From CAZUDO01 sp964618895 (GTDB lineage Bacteria; Desulfobacterota; Binatia; DP-6): DNA of 64,000 bases. The stretch's first letter is position 1. Each line of letters starts with the position of its first letter. Shown piece by piece: positions 34,629-44,538 of the stretch. The stretch is taken from NCBI GenBank assembly GCA_964618895.1, contig CAZUDO010000057.1, positions 124,001 through 188,000 of the forward strand. The letters are read 5' to 3'. Below the pieces are notes generated by a model, which was not told the origin of the DNA, did not search any database, and saw nothing but the letters and a program-made list of their open reading frames with translations. A program made the translations under genes and the position numbers.

Positions 34629-36740
34629 ATGTCACATCCCGGGTTACAGAAGGTCGAGCTCGAATTCCACGGTCGGACGCTGTCGGTTGAGACCGGACGG
34701 ATGGCGAAGCAAGCTGGGGGCGCGGCGCTCGTCCGGTTCGGTGAGACGGTCGTTTTGGCCACGGCAACGGCTTTAGCCTCGGCTCGTGAGGGGATCGATT
34801 TCTTCCCTCTCACTTGTGACTACCAGGAGAAGACGTTCGCCGCCGGAAAGATCCCGGGAGGGTTTTTCAAGCGTGAAGGACGGCCTGCTGAGAAGGAGAT
34901 TATTACTTCTCGCTTGATCGACCGCCCCCTCCGCCCGCTCTTCCCCAAAGGCTTCAATTGCGAAACGCAGGTGATCGCCACGGTGCTCTCCCACGACCGC
35001 GAGAACGATCCCGACGTCGTGGCGATGCTCGGAGCCTCGACGGCATTGGTGCTGTCGGATGTCCCCTGGACCGGGCCCGTGGCTGCGGTCCGAATCGGCC
35101 GCATTGGAGGCCGATTCGTCATCAATCCCACCACGAGCCAGCTGGGCGACTGCGACTTGAACATCGTGGTGGCGGGGGCCCGCGATGCGATCGTCATGGT
35201 CGAGGGCGGCGCCAACATGTTGCCCGAGGCGATCGTGCTCGAGGCGCTGTTCGTGGCGCACGAGGCGATGCAGCCGCTGATTGCGCTCCAGGAGGAGCTG
35301 CGTCGGGCGGTCGGGAAGCCGAAGCGCACCGTAACGCCACCCCCCGTCGATGCTGACCTGGAGCAGCGCGTGCGTGATCTGGCGCTTCCGAAGCTGCGCG
35401 CTGCCTTGGCGATCCAGGGTAAGCAAGAGCGTTACGCGGCGCTCGATGCCGTGCACGCGGAGCTGGTTACGGCTCTCGGCACGCCGCCGGAGCGGGCCAA
35501 GGAGGTGGGAGGCCTCTTCGCGCGAGTGAAAAAGCACGTCGTCCGCGAGACGATCGTCCGCGAGGGGCGTCGGATCGACGGGCGCGGCCTGGGCGATGTT
35601 CGCTCCGTCTCGTGCGATGTAGAAGTCCTGCCCCGTACGCACGGCTCGGCGCTGTTCACGCGCGGGGAGACGCAAGCGCTGGTCGTGGCAACGCTCGGGA
35701 CCTCCTCGGACGAACAGAAGATCGATGCACTGATTGGTGAGCAGTACAAGAAGTTCATGCTGCACTACAACTTCCCACCCTTCAGTACCGGAGAGGTGAA
35801 GTTCCTGCGCGGCCCGGGCCGACGCGAGATCGGGCATGGGGCGCTTGCCGAACGGGCTCTAATGCCTGTCCTGCCATCGGAGGCCGACTTCCCGTACACG
35901 ATCCGCGTCGTGTCGGAGGTCCTCGAGTCCAATGGCTCCTCCTCGATGGCCACCGTGTGTGGGGGCTCGCTCTCCCTGATGGACGCCGGGGTGCCAGTGA
36001 AGTCCCAGGTGGCCGGTGTCGCCATGGGGCTCATCAAAGAGGGGGACGAGGTTCGGGTGCTATCCGACATTCTCGGTGACGAGGATCACCTCGGCGACAT
36101 GGATTTCAAGATCGCCGGCACTGACGCGGGCATAACGGCCGTGCAGATGGATATCAAGATCGGCGGTGTGACGCGGGCGGTGATGCAGCAGGCGCTCGAA
36201 CAGGCCCGCACGGCGCGACTGCATATCCTCGGGGTCATGAATGGAACGCTGGCGGGTCCGCGCAGGGATCTGTCTATGCATGCACCGCGTATTGTGACGA
36301 TTCACATCAAGCCGGATCGGATTCGCGATCTCATTGGCCCAGGTGGCAAGGTGATCCGGGCCATCACGGAAGAGACCGGAGTGAAGATCGACGTCGAGGA
36401 CGACGGTACGGTGTACGTCGCGTCCGCGGATGGCGACTCGCTGCAGCGTGCAATCGACAAGGTGCGCGCCGTCACCGCTGAAGCCGAGGTCGGGAAGATA
36501 TACCGCGGGACGGTGCGGAAGATCGTCGACTTCGGGGCGTTCGTCGAGATCTTCCCGGGAACGGATGGGCTCGTTCATATCTCGCAGTTGAGTGAAGAAC
36601 GAATCCGCCAGGTGGGCGACGTCTTGAGGGAGGGGGAAGTGATCGACGTGAAGGTGCTTGAGGTCGACAAGTCCGGCAAGATCCGCTTGTCGCGCAAGGA
36701 CGCCGTGCGGGACCTGGAGAAGCAGGAAGCGCATCGGTAG
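34629..36740 (+). CDS. pnp: Polyribonucleotide nucleotidyltransferase (PNPase)
   Basis: 3'-5' phosphorolytic exoribonuclease and degradosome component. The 703-aa protein has two RNase PH domains (about 10-215 and 310-540) joined by a helical domain, with RLIDRPLRPLFPKGF and FKIAGTDAGITAVQMDIK in the core, then KH (IRDLIGPGGKVIRAI) and S1 (GKIYRGTVRKIVDFGAFVEI) domains. The ATG at 34629 follows a hairpin and a strong ribosome site; an earlier in-frame extension overlaps rpsO. Confidence 0.98.
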   Translation: MSHPGLQKVELEFHGRTLSVETGRMAKQAGGAALVRFGETVVLATATALASAREGIDFFPLTCDYQEKTFAAGKIPGGFFKREGRPAEKEIITSRLIDRPLRPLFPKGFNCETQVIATVLSHDRENDPDVVAMLGASTALVLSDVPWTGPVAAVRIGRIGGRFVINPTTSQLGDCDLNIVVAGARDAIVMVEGGANMLPEAIVLEALFVAHEAMQPLIALQEELRRAVGKPKRTVTPPPVDADLEQRVRDLALPKLRAALAIQGKQERYAALDAVHAELVTALGTPPERAKEVGGLFARVKKHVVRETIVREGRRIDGRGLGDVRSVSCDVEVLPRTHGSALFTRGETQALVVATLGTSSDEQKIDALIGEQYKKFMLHYNFPPFSTGEVKFLRGPGRREIGHGALAERALMPVLPSEADFPYTIRVVSEVLESNGSSSMATVCGGSLSLMDAGVPVKSQVAGVAMGLIKEGDEVRVLSDILGDEDHLGDMDFKIAGTDAGITAVQMDIKIGGVTRAVMQQALEQARTARLHILGVMNGTLAGPRRDLSMHAPRIVTIHIKPDRIRDLIGPGGKVIRAITEETGVKIDVEDDGTVYVASADGDSLQRAIDKVRAVTAEAEVGKIYRGTVRKIVDFGAFVEIFPGTDGLVHISQLSEERIRQVGDVLREGEVIDVKVLEVDKSGKIRLSRKDAVRDLEKQEAHR

Positions 36741-36746
36741 CGGCGG

Positions 36747-38000
36747 ATGCCCGCCACGCGTCTTGGCAACGGCATCCGGGTCATCTCCGAGTACATCCCG
36801 GACCTCCCGTCAACGACGGTGGGGATATGGGTCGAGAACGGATCACGGCACGAGCGCCCCGAGCAGGGAGGGATATCGCACTTCCTCGAGCACCTGTTTT
36901 TCAAGGGGACACATCGACGGACTGCTGCACGTATCGCGGAAGAGATCGACGCCGTGGGTGGGGTCCTGAACGCGTTTACGGGCAAAGAGTACACGTGCTA
37001 CTACGCGAAGGTCCTGCGTGAGCACGTCACCTTGGCCATCGATCTCTTGGCCGACATCTTCACGGCGTCGCAGTTTGCGGCCGACGAGATCGAGCGTGAG
37101 CGAAGCGTCATCGTGCAGGAGATTTCGCAGGTCGAGGATTCGCCCGACGACTACGTGCACGAGCTGTTCAATCTGGCGTTCTGGCCGGGACATGCGTTGT
37201 CCCGGCCGATCGCCGGATCTGTGGCTACGGTATCCACGTTCCAACGGGACGACTTCCTGGGGTTCCTTGAGGAGCGTTATCGACCCGATCGAGTGCTGAT
37301 CGCGGCCGCTGGGAACTTGTCACATGACGAGCTGGTGGGTATCAGCGTCGCCAGGTTCGGCGATCTGGCGGGGTGTACGGTGGCAGTCGATGGAAACCCA
37401 CCTACCCCGACTGCGGGGCTGGTGGTCCACGAGAAGGCCCTCGAGCAGGTGCACCTGTGCTTGGGAACGCCCGGCATCCCGCAGACGGACGCCGACCGCT
37501 ATCCGGCGCATGTGCTCAACGTAGCGCTCGGCGGGGGGATGAGCTCCCGATTGTTCCAGGAGGTTCGGGAGCGACGGGGAAGGGCGTACTCCGTGTATTC
37601 GTTCCTGGCATGTTATCTCGACGCCGGGTATCTCGGGGTATACGCTGGTACGAGCGCCGAATGGACCCCCGAAGTTGTCGAGGTGATCCAGAAGGAGCTC
37701 GCGTGCGTGACGCGGGAAGGCCTGGGGCCGGACGAGTTGGCACGGGCGAAGAATCAGATGAAAGGCAACATGTTGCTCGGCCTCGAGACCAGCGACAGCC
37801 GAATGAGCCGGTTGGCCAAAAGCGTCATCTATTTCGGACGTGATGTGCCGGTCGAAGAGGTCGCGTTCGGGATCGACGCCGTCAACCACGATGACATCAT
37901 GCGCGTTGCCCGACGCTTGCTGGCGCCGTCGGGATTCGCCCTCACCGTGTTGGGGGACATGAAGGGGATACGACTCGACGAGCGGGCGCTCGTGGGGTGA
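36747..38000 (+). CDS. M16 family zinc peptidase
   Basis: 417-aa pitrilysin-type metallopeptidase of the processing-peptidase/YmxG class, conserved downstream of pnp. The zinc site is the inverted HxxEH at H45-F-L-E48-H49 in ISHFLEHLFFKGT, with the distal Glu expected in the ERSVIVQEIS helix. The C-terminal non-catalytic M16 domain has GGGMSSRLFQEVRERRGRAY. No signal peptide is visible, so it is probably cytoplasmic. The substrate is unknown. Its stop overlaps the dut start. Confidence 0.94.
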   Translation: MPATRLGNGIRVISEYIPDLPSTTVGIWVENGSRHERPEQGGISHFLEHLFFKGTHRRTAARIAEEIDAVGGVLNAFTGKEYTCYYAKVLREHVTLAIDLLADIFTASQFAADEIERERSVIVQEISQVEDSPDDYVHELFNLAFWPGHALSRPIAGSVATVSTFQRDDFLGFLEERYRPDRVLIAAAGNLSHDELVGISVARFGDLAGCTVAVDGNPPTPTAGLVVHEKALEQVHLCLGTPGIPQTDADRYPAHVLNVALGGGMSSRLFQEVRERRGRAYSVYSFLACYLDAGYLGVYAGTSAEWTPEVVEVIQKELACVTREGLGPDELARAKNQMKGNMLLGLETSDSRMSRLAKSVIYFGRDVPVEEVAFGIDAVNHDDIMRVARRLLAPSGFALTVLGDMKGIRLDERALVG

Positions 38001-38467
38001 GCGTGAGCGAGCTGGCTGTCGACGTTGTGCGGGTCCGCACAGGGGCGGAGCCACTGCCGCTCCCACGCTACATGACGTCCGGGGCGGCGGGGATGGACCT
38101 GCTGGCGGATGTGGCGGAAACGCTGACCCTGATGCCCGGCGAGCGGACCCTGGTGCCGACGGGGCTGGCAGTTGCCATCCCGACCGGGTTCGAGGCGCAG
38201 GTCCGCCCGCGCAGCGGCCTCGCGCACCGGGACGGCCTCACCGTGCTGAATGCGCCGGGGACCATCGACGCCGATTATCGTGGAGAGGTGCAGGTGCTCC
38301 TCGTGAATCTCGGGTCGGTCCCGGCGTCCGTGAGTCGGGGTGACCGGATCGCACAGCTGGTGATCGCGCCGGTCGTTCGCATCGGCTGGCGTGAGGTGGC
38401 AGCCCTCTCGGCCACTGGTCGGGGAGCGGGGGGATTCGGCAGTACGGGAGATCGGGAGACGCGATGA
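37997..38467 (+). CDS. dut: dUTP diphosphatase
   Basis: Hydrolyses dUTP to dUMP, keeping uracil out of DNA and supplying thymidylate synthesis. The 156-aa trimeric-type dUTPase shows the five motifs: SGAAGMDLLA, PRSGLAHRDGL, LNAPGTIDADYRGE, RGDRIAQLVIAP and the P-loop-like GRGAGGFGSTG. It starts at a GTG overlapping the M16 gene (a second GTG lies two codons later) and its stop overlaps the purB start. Confidence 0.96.
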   Translation: MSVSELAVDVVRVRTGAEPLPLPRYMTSGAAGMDLLADVAETLTLMPGERTLVPTGLAVAIPTGFEAQVRPRSGLAHRDGLTVLNAPGTIDADYRGEVQVLLVNLGSVPASVSRGDRIAQLVIAPVVRIGWREVAALSATGRGAGGFGSTGDRETR

Positions 38468-39765
38468 TCGCGCGCTACACAACGCCGGAGATGGGGGCCA
38501 TCTGGTCCGACGCCGGTCGGCTCGGTCGGTGGCTCGAGGTGGAGCTGGCCGTGGTGGACGTGCTCGCCGAGGGTGGGGAGGTGCCTGTGGCGGCCGCGCG
38601 GGCGTTGCGGGCCAACGCGAGCATCGATCCCGCGCGGATGGAAGCCATCGAAGCCGAGGTCAAGCATGACATGATAGCGTTCGTGTCCGCCGTGGCCGAA
38701 ACGGTCGGGGACGAAGGACGCTTCCTCCACCTGGGACTGACGTCGTCCGACGTGGTCGACACGGCGTTCGCGCTCCAGCTCCGCGACGCCGCGGACCTGC
38801 TGCTGGTGGCGTTGGACCGGTTGCGTCTCGCCGTTCGTGCGCAGGCCGAGAAGCACCGGCGAACCCCGATGATTGGCCGCACGCACGGCATCCATGCCGA
38901 GCCGATCACCTTTGGACTCAAGTGCGTGGGATGGTACGCGGAGCTTGGACGAGGACGTCGGAGATTGGCGCGCGCGCGACAAGAGGTTGCATACGGCAAG
39001 CTCTCGGGCGCGGTGGGCACGTTCGCCAACCTCGATCCGAGCGTGGAGGCGGCGGTCTGTGCGCGCCTCGGACTCAGGGCGGAGCCGCTGGCGACCCAGG
39101 TCGTTCCCCGCGATCGGCACGCGGCATTCTTCGCCGCCCTCGCGATTGTTGCAGGTACGTGCGAGCGTATCGCGGTCGAGATCCGGCATCTGCAACGCAC
39201 GGAAGTGGGGGAGGCCGCCGAACCCTTCGCGCCGGGACAGAAGGGGTCCTCGGCCATGCCCCACAAGCGCAATCCCATCCTCACCGAGAACGTGGCCGGT
39301 TTGGCGCGGCTGATCCGTAGTTACGGGGCGGCTGCGCTCGAGAACATCGCCCTTTGGCACGAGCGCGACATCAGTCACTCGTCGGTGGAGCGCGTGATCG
39401 GGCCGGACGCCACCATCGTGCTCGATTTTATGTTGACCCGGCTGGCGGGGGTCGTCGAGCGTCTCGAGGTGCGCACCGAGCGTATGGCTGAGAACCTCTC
39501 TCGCATGGGCGGAGCAATCTTTTCTGAGCAAGTGCTGTTGGCGCTGGTTCGACGCGGTGTGGTGCGCGACGTGGCGTATCGATGGGTGCAGCGGCACGCG
39601 CTGGAGGGTCGTGAGTTCCCGCAGCGGCTGGCGAACGATCCTGACGTGCGACAGCATCTGTCGGCCGAAGAGATCGTCGGCCTCTTTGACATCGACCACC
39701 ACCTGCGGCATATCGACACCCTTTTCGACCGTGCCCTCGCGGAGGGGGACGGTGCAGCCGAGTAG
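38464..39765 (+). CDS. purB: Adenylosuccinate lyase
   Basis: Cleaves SAICAR and adenylosuccinate in purine synthesis. The 433-aa fumarase/aspartase-superfamily protein shows HLGLTSSDVVDTA, the catalytic His in GRTHGIHAEPITFG, and the mobile signature loop GSSAMPHKRNPI. It follows dut with a 4-bp overlap and leads the purine gene series; purS starts 103 bp later. Confidence 0.97.
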   Translation: MIARYTTPEMGAIWSDAGRLGRWLEVELAVVDVLAEGGEVPVAAARALRANASIDPARMEAIEAEVKHDMIAFVSAVAETVGDEGRFLHLGLTSSDVVDTAFALQLRDAADLLLVALDRLRLAVRAQAEKHRRTPMIGRTHGIHAEPITFGLKCVGWYAELGRGRRRLARARQEVAYGKLSGAVGTFANLDPSVEAAVCARLGLRAEPLATQVVPRDRHAAFFAALAIVAGTCERIAVEIRHLQRTEVGEAAEPFAPGQKGSSAMPHKRNPILTENVAGLARLIRSYGAAALENIALWHERDISHSSVERVIGPDATIVLDFMLTRLAGVVERLEVRTERMAENLSRMGGAIFSEQVLLALVRRGVVRDVAYRWVQRHALEGREFPQRLANDPDVRQHLSAEEIVGLFDIDHHLRHIDTLFDRALAEGDGAAE

Positions 39766-39868
39766 TCCGCGAGCCAGCACGTCACCCGAGGTTTCCGACG
39801 GCGGTGAACGCCCGTGAGGGAGTGATGATTACCAACGCGCCCGTGCAGCAGACGACCCGGGGCGGGCG

Positions 39869-40135
39869 GTGAGCCGGAAGACCCTGCTGGCCCGCGTTTT
39901 CGTAACCCCTAAGCGCGGCATCCTCGATCCGCAGGGCAAGGCGGTGCAGCAAGCCCTGCAGACGCTCGGGTTCGGGGAGGTCGAGGATGTCCGGGTGGGC
40001 AAGTACATCGAACTCCGGTTGACGGACGAGGGCGCGGAAGCGGCGCGCACTCGGGTGGTGACGATGTGCGAGGAGTTGCTTGCAAACGGCGTGATCGAGG
40101 ACTTCCGCGTCGAGATCGGCGAGGAGTCACGCTAG
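39869..40135 (+). CDS. purS: FGAM synthase subunit PurS
   Basis: Small subunit that joins PurL and PurQ in the three-part phosphoribosylformylglycinamidine synthase. The 88-aa protein has LARVFVTPKRGILDPQGKAV and the GFGEVEDVRVGKYIEL core typical of PurS. The start is a GTG. Only a stop codon separates it from purQ (TAG immediately followed by ATG). Confidence 0.94.
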   Translation: MSRKTLLARVFVTPKRGILDPQGKAVQQALQTLGFGEVEDVRVGKYIELRLTDEGAEAARTRVVTMCEELLANGVIEDFRVEIGEESR

Positions 40136-40873
40136 ATGCTGCGGTGGGGGGTCGTGGTGTTCCCTGGTTCGAACGACGACCGCGACGCCCTGCGCGTGGC
40201 GCACCGGGTGCTGGGCGATGAGGCGGTAGCGCTTTGGCACAAGGACCAGGATCTGCGCGGTGTCGATGTCGTGCTGCTTCCAGGGGGGTTCTCGTACGGC
40301 GACTACCTGCGCTGCGGTGCCATGGCACGCTCCGCACCCATCATGGCCGCGGTCCGGCGACATGCGGCCGACGGGGGAGTCGTTCTCGGTGTGTGCAATG
40401 GATTTCAGATCCTGTGCGAGTCCGGCTTGCTGCCCGGGGCATTGGTGCGGAACCGGTCGTTGTTGTTCGTGTGCGACGCGGTGACGGTGCGCGTAGAACG
40501 CAGCGACACGGCCTTCACGGTGGGTTGCCGGGTGGGGGACGTACTGACCCTGCCTATCAAGCACGGTGAAGGGTGCTACGTCGCCGACGAGGCGACGCTG
40601 GCGTCAATAGAAAACGAAGGCCGGATCGTGTTCCGGTACGTCGATACTGCCGGTCGCCCGACGCCCGAAGCCAACCCGAACGGCTCTCTTGGCAACGTGG
40701 CCGGTGTCTGCAACCGTGAGCGAAACGTCGTCGGTCTCATGCCGCACCCGGAACACGCCGTCGATCGGCTCACCGGTGGTGAGGACGGCCTCCGTCTGTT
40801 CCGCTCGGTGCAGGCATGGCTGGGGCGCCGTGCGGCGGGCCAGGCCGAGTCGACGGTGGTCCCGGGGCCGTGA
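40136..40873 (+). CDS. purQ: FGAM synthase glutaminase subunit PurQ
   Basis: Glutamine amidotransferase subunit that feeds ammonia to PurL. The 245-aa class I glutaminase has the nucleophile Cys in VVLGVCNGFQILCESG, LLPGGFSYGDYLRCG, and the His-Glu pair in GLMPHPEHAV. The usual Cys in the early FPGSNCD motif is Asp here (FPGSNDD), which is not catalytic. The stop overlaps the purL GTG start. Confidence 0.96.
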   Translation: MLRWGVVVFPGSNDDRDALRVAHRVLGDEAVALWHKDQDLRGVDVVLLPGGFSYGDYLRCGAMARSAPIMAAVRRHAADGGVVLGVCNGFQILCESGLLPGALVRNRSLLFVCDAVTVRVERSDTAFTVGCRVGDVLTLPIKHGEGCYVADEATLASIENEGRIVFRYVDTAGRPTPEANPNGSLGNVAGVCNRERNVVGLMPHPEHAVDRLTGGEDGLRLFRSVQAWLGRRAAGQAESTVVPGP

Positions 40874-43110
40874 GCGAGCCGGCGATCAGCGTCGCTGCGG
40901 CAGCGGACCATGGCCTCACCGACGACGAGTATCGCAAGCTCGTCGATCTGCTCGGGCGCCCGCCATCGCTCGAGGAACTCGGCGTGGTTGGCGTCATGTG
41001 GTCGGAGCACTGTTCATACAAGAGCTCTCGGGTGCACCTGCGCCAGTTGCCAACGACCGGACCGCGCGTTCTTCAGGGGCCCGGAGAGAATGCGGGAGCC
41101 GTCGACATCGGCGAGGGGCTGGCGGCGGTGTTCAAGATCGAAAGCCACAACCACCCGTCGTTCGTTGAGCCGTTTCAGGGTGCCGCGACTGGTGTGGGCG
41201 GCATCCTGCGTGACGTGTTCACGATGGGCGCTCGGCCGATCGCGAACCTGAACTCGCTGAGATTCGGGACGCTCGATCACGCGCGGATGCGGCACCTCGT
41301 GAAGGGGGTCGTGGCGGGCATCGGCCACTACGGAAACTGCATCGGGGTCGCGACGGTCGGGGGTGATACCTACTTCGATTCCGGCTACGACCAGAACATC
41401 TTGGTGAATGCCTTCACGGTCGGGGTAGTACGGCACGACCGGATCGTGCGAGCGCGGGCCGCGGGCGTAGGCAACCCCGTGATGTATGTCGGCGCACGCA
41501 CGGGGCGTGACGGCATTCACGGAGCCAGCCTGCTCGCGTCGGCCGAGTTCGATGCGGTGGCGACTGACAAGCGTCCGGCCGTCCAGGTCGGCGATCCGTT
41601 CACCGAGAAGCTCCTGCTCGAGGCCTGTCTCACCCTCATAGAGACGGATCATCTGGTGGCGATTCAGGACATGGGAGCGGCCGGCCTCACGAGCAGCTCC
41701 CTCGAGATGGCGGGGCGTGGCGGACTGGGAATCGTGATCGATCTCGATGCCGTCCCGCTTCGCGAAACCATGACGGCGTATGAGGTGCTCCTGTCGGAGT
41801 CGCAGGAACGGATGCTGCTGGTCGCCAAGGCAGGACACGAGACGGCGGTGGAAGAACTGTTCGCGCGGTGGGACCTGCAGGCCTGTGTGGTGGGGCGGTT
41901 GGCCGACGATGGGGTGTTCCGAGCGCACTGGCGTGGACGAGAGGTGTGCGCTCTTCCGGTAGCGGCGCTCACCGAAGCGGCACCGCTGTACCGTCGGCCC
42001 GCGGAAGAACCCGCACGCCTTGAGGAACTCCAACGGTTGAACCTGGACGAGGTGAGAGAGCCACCCGACTATGGGCGGACCTTGGAGACGCTCCTCGAGA
42101 GCCCCAACCTGTGTTCGCGCGAATGGATCTACCGCCAGTACGATCAGTTCGTTGGGGGTGGGACGGTGCTGCGCCCGGGCGGAGGTGCGGCGGTGGTGCG
42201 CATCGATGGTACACGTCGAGCGCTGGCGCTGACCGTCGACTGCAACAGTCGCTATTGCCTCATGGATCCGTACCTTGGGGCGGTACTCGCGGTAGCGGAG
42301 GCGGCGCGGAACGTGGTGGCCGTCGGTGCGCAGCCGCTCGCGGTGAGTGATTGCCTCAACTACGGCAGCCCAGAGAAACCGGACGTCATGTGGCAGTTTC
42401 AGCAGGGCATCGCCGGCATCCGGGACGCCTGCCTTGCGCTCGGGACGCCAGTGGTAAGCGGTAACGTAAGCTTCTACAATGATACGGAGGGGCAGAGTAT
42501 CCCTCCGACGCCAACCATTGCGATGGTTGGCTTGCTCGACGACGTGGACCTCCACGTGACGCCCTGGTGGAAGAGCGAGGGCGACGTCGTCGTGCTCCTT
42601 GGACGTACGCGAGAGGAGCTGGGGGCGAGCGAGTATCTGGCAGCGATCCACGGTGTGCAGCGCGGGGCGCCGCCGTGGATCGACCTCGACGTGGAGCGGC
42701 GGTTGCACCGCGTTTGCCTGGCCGCGGCGCGAGAGCATCTGTTACGTTCCATGCACGACCTAGGGGAGGGGGGCCTGGCGGTCGCCTTGGCCGAGTGCTC
42801 GTTTGGTGGGGAGGGCCTCGGCGTACGGATCGCGCTCGAGCAAGGTATCCGCGCCGATGCGCTGTTGTTCGGCGAGAGTCAGTCCCGGATGCTGCTGTCG
42901 TTGCGACGGCGCCACCTCGGGCGCCTACGCGACTTCGCTCGGCGGGAGGATGTCCCCATGGCGATCGTCGGGGAGGTGCGCGGCCAGAGCATCGTCATCG
43001 ACGAACTCGTCGACCTCCCGGTAGCGTCCCTCCGGGAACGCTGGCGGCGCGCCCTGGAGCGGCGTGTTGTGGGCGATGGCGCGGTATACAAAACGGGGAG
43101 CGTTCGGTAG
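40870..43110 (+). CDS. purL: FGAM synthase subunit PurL (small form)
   Basis: ATP-dependent amidation of FGAR in purine synthesis. The 746-aa small-type PurL needs PurS and PurQ, both encoded just upstream. Conserved blocks include VMWSEHCSYKSSRVHLRQLP, FKIESHNHPSFVEPFQGAAT, DMGAAGLTSSSLEMAGRGG and the second-half DLGEGGLAVALAECSF. The GTG at 40870 overlaps the purQ stop; an earlier in-frame codon would run into purQ. Confidence 0.97.
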   Translation: MSEPAISVAAAADHGLTDDEYRKLVDLLGRPPSLEELGVVGVMWSEHCSYKSSRVHLRQLPTTGPRVLQGPGENAGAVDIGEGLAAVFKIESHNHPSFVEPFQGAATGVGGILRDVFTMGARPIANLNSLRFGTLDHARMRHLVKGVVAGIGHYGNCIGVATVGGDTYFDSGYDQNILVNAFTVGVVRHDRIVRARAAGVGNPVMYVGARTGRDGIHGASLLASAEFDAVATDKRPAVQVGDPFTEKLLLEACLTLIETDHLVAIQDMGAAGLTSSSLEMAGRGGLGIVIDLDAVPLRETMTAYEVLLSESQERMLLVAKAGHETAVEELFARWDLQACVVGRLADDGVFRAHWRGREVCALPVAALTEAAPLYRRPAEEPARLEELQRLNLDEVREPPDYGRTLETLLESPNLCSREWIYRQYDQFVGGGTVLRPGGGAAVVRIDGTRRALALTVDCNSRYCLMDPYLGAVLAVAEAARNVVAVGAQPLAVSDCLNYGSPEKPDVMWQFQQGIAGIRDACLALGTPVVSGNVSFYNDTEGQSIPPTPTIAMVGLLDDVDLHVTPWWKSEGDVVVLLGRTREELGASEYLAAIHGVQRGAPPWIDLDVERRLHRVCLAAAREHLLRSMHDLGEGGLAVALAECSFGGEGLGVRIALEQGIRADALLFGESQSRMLLSLRRRHLGRLRDFARREDVPMAIVGEVRGQSIVIDELVDLPVASLRERWRRALERRVVGDGAVYKTGSVR

Positions 43111-43128
43111 AGTAGCCGGCGCAACGGC

Positions 43129-44538
43129 ATGTTCGACAAGTTTCACGAAGAATGTGGCGTGGTCGGCGTCTACGGACACCCCGAGGCCGCGACCTTGGCC
43201 TACCTGAGCCTGTACGCGTTGCAGCATCGTGGTCAGGAATCAGCCGGCATCGTTGCCTCGAACGGCGAAGCGCTCATCAGCCATCGCGGGATGGGGCACG
43301 TGGCCGATATCTTCGACCAGGCGATACTGGCGCAGTTGAAGGGGCGGTTCGCGATTGGTCACAACCGGTACTCGACCAGCGGTTCGACCGTGCTGAAGAA
43401 CTGCCAGCCGTTCGTGGTGGAGTGGGCGCAAGGAGCCCTCGCGATCGCCCACAACGGCAACTTGGTGAACGCCGATGAACTGCGCAGGCGATTGGAAGCC
43501 CGTGGTTCGATATTCCAGTCGACCGTCGACAGCGAGGTCATCATCCACCTGATTGCGGCGTCGAGCGAAAGCACGTTGGTCGCTCGCATCGTCGATGCGC
43601 TCCATCAGGTTCGGGGCGCGTACTCCTTGGTCTTTCTGACCGAGGACCAGATCATTGCGGCACGCGATCCTGCGGGGTTCCGCCCGTTGGTGCTTGGGCG
43701 CGTGGGTGACGCCGTGGTGATTGCCTCGGAGACGTGCGCGCTCGATCTCGTGGATGCCCGGTACGAGCGGGACATTGAGCCCGGAGAGATCGTCGTCGTG
43801 AACGAGCGGGGCGTCGAATCGATTCGCCCGTTCCCCCCTGCGTCGCGGCACCAGTGTGTGTTCGAGTACGTCTACTTCGCGCGGCCGGACAGCCGGGTAT
43901 TTGGCCGCAACGTCTACGAGGTACGAAAGGAGCTTGGCCGACAGCTGGCTCGTGAAAGCGGTGTCCCTGCGGACATCGTCATTCCCGTTCCAGACTCCGG
44001 TCTGCCGGCGGCGATCGGATTCGCGGAAGAGGCGGGGCTGCCGTTCGAGATGGGGCTGATCCGCAATCATTACGTCGGACGCACTTTCATCGAGCCGTCG
44101 AGTTCCATCCGCCACTTTGGGGTTAAGGTGAAGTTGAACGCCTTACGGGAGGTGCTCGAGGGCCGGCGAGTGGTCGTCGTAGACGACTCGATCGTTCGGG
44201 GCACGACCAGTCGCAAGCTCGTGCACATGATCCGGCAGGCTGGTGCACTCGAAATCCACATGCGGATCAGTTCTCCACCGACGACGCATCCGTGCTTCTA
44301 CGGGATCGATACCCCGACCCGGGGTGAGCTGATCGCATCGTCGCACGATGTGGGTGAAATACGCGAGTTTCTGGGCGCGGACTCACTAGCCTATTTGAGC
44401 GCCGAGGGGCTCTACGCCTTCACCCGTGGGGGCGGCACCGGCTTCTGTGACGCGTGCTTCAGCGGGCAGTACCCGATCGCGCCGGCGAGCGAAGCGCCCG
44501 TTCGCCAGCTGCACTTGTTTGAGGCTCGCGACCGCTAG
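43129..44538 (+). CDS. purF: Amidophosphoribosyltransferase
   Basis: First committed step of purine synthesis, replacing the pyrophosphate of PRPP with an amino group from glutamine. The 469-aa precursor has an N-terminal propeptide ending before the nucleophile Cys9 (EECGVVGVYGH) and the PRPP-binding VVVVDDSIVRGTTSRKL. The late FCDACFSGQYP is the cluster-ligand pattern of B. subtilis-type enzymes with a 4Fe-4S cluster and propeptide processing. Its TAG stop shares CTAG (44535-44538) with nadB on the other strand. Confidence 0.97.
   Translation: MFDKFHEECGVVGVYGHPEAATLAYLSLYALQHRGQESAGIVASNGEALISHRGMGHVADIFDQAILAQLKGRFAIGHNRYSTSGSTVLKNCQPFVVEWAQGALAIAHNGNLVNADELRRRLEARGSIFQSTVDSEVIIHLIAASSESTLVARIVDALHQVRGAYSLVFLTEDQIIAARDPAGFRPLVLGRVGDAVVIASETCALDLVDARYERDIEPGEIVVVNERGVESIRPFPPASRHQCVFEYVYFARPDSRVFGRNVYEVRKELGRQLARESGVPADIVIPVPDSGLPAAIGFAEEAGLPFEMGLIRNHYVGRTFIEPSSSIRHFGVKVKLNALREVLEGRRVVVVDDSIVRGTTSRKLVHMIRQAGALEIHMRISSPPTTHPCFYGIDTPTRGELIASSHDVGEIREFLGADSLAYLSAEGLYAFTRGGGTGFCDACFSGQYPIAPASEAPVRQLHLFEARDR

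Noticed and set aside
39825..39872. 15-codon mini reading frame (MITNAPVQQTTRGGR) overlapping the purS start by GTGA
   Set aside because: Very short, ribosome-site spacing is poor, and no leader-peptide feature such as runs of one amino acid is seen.
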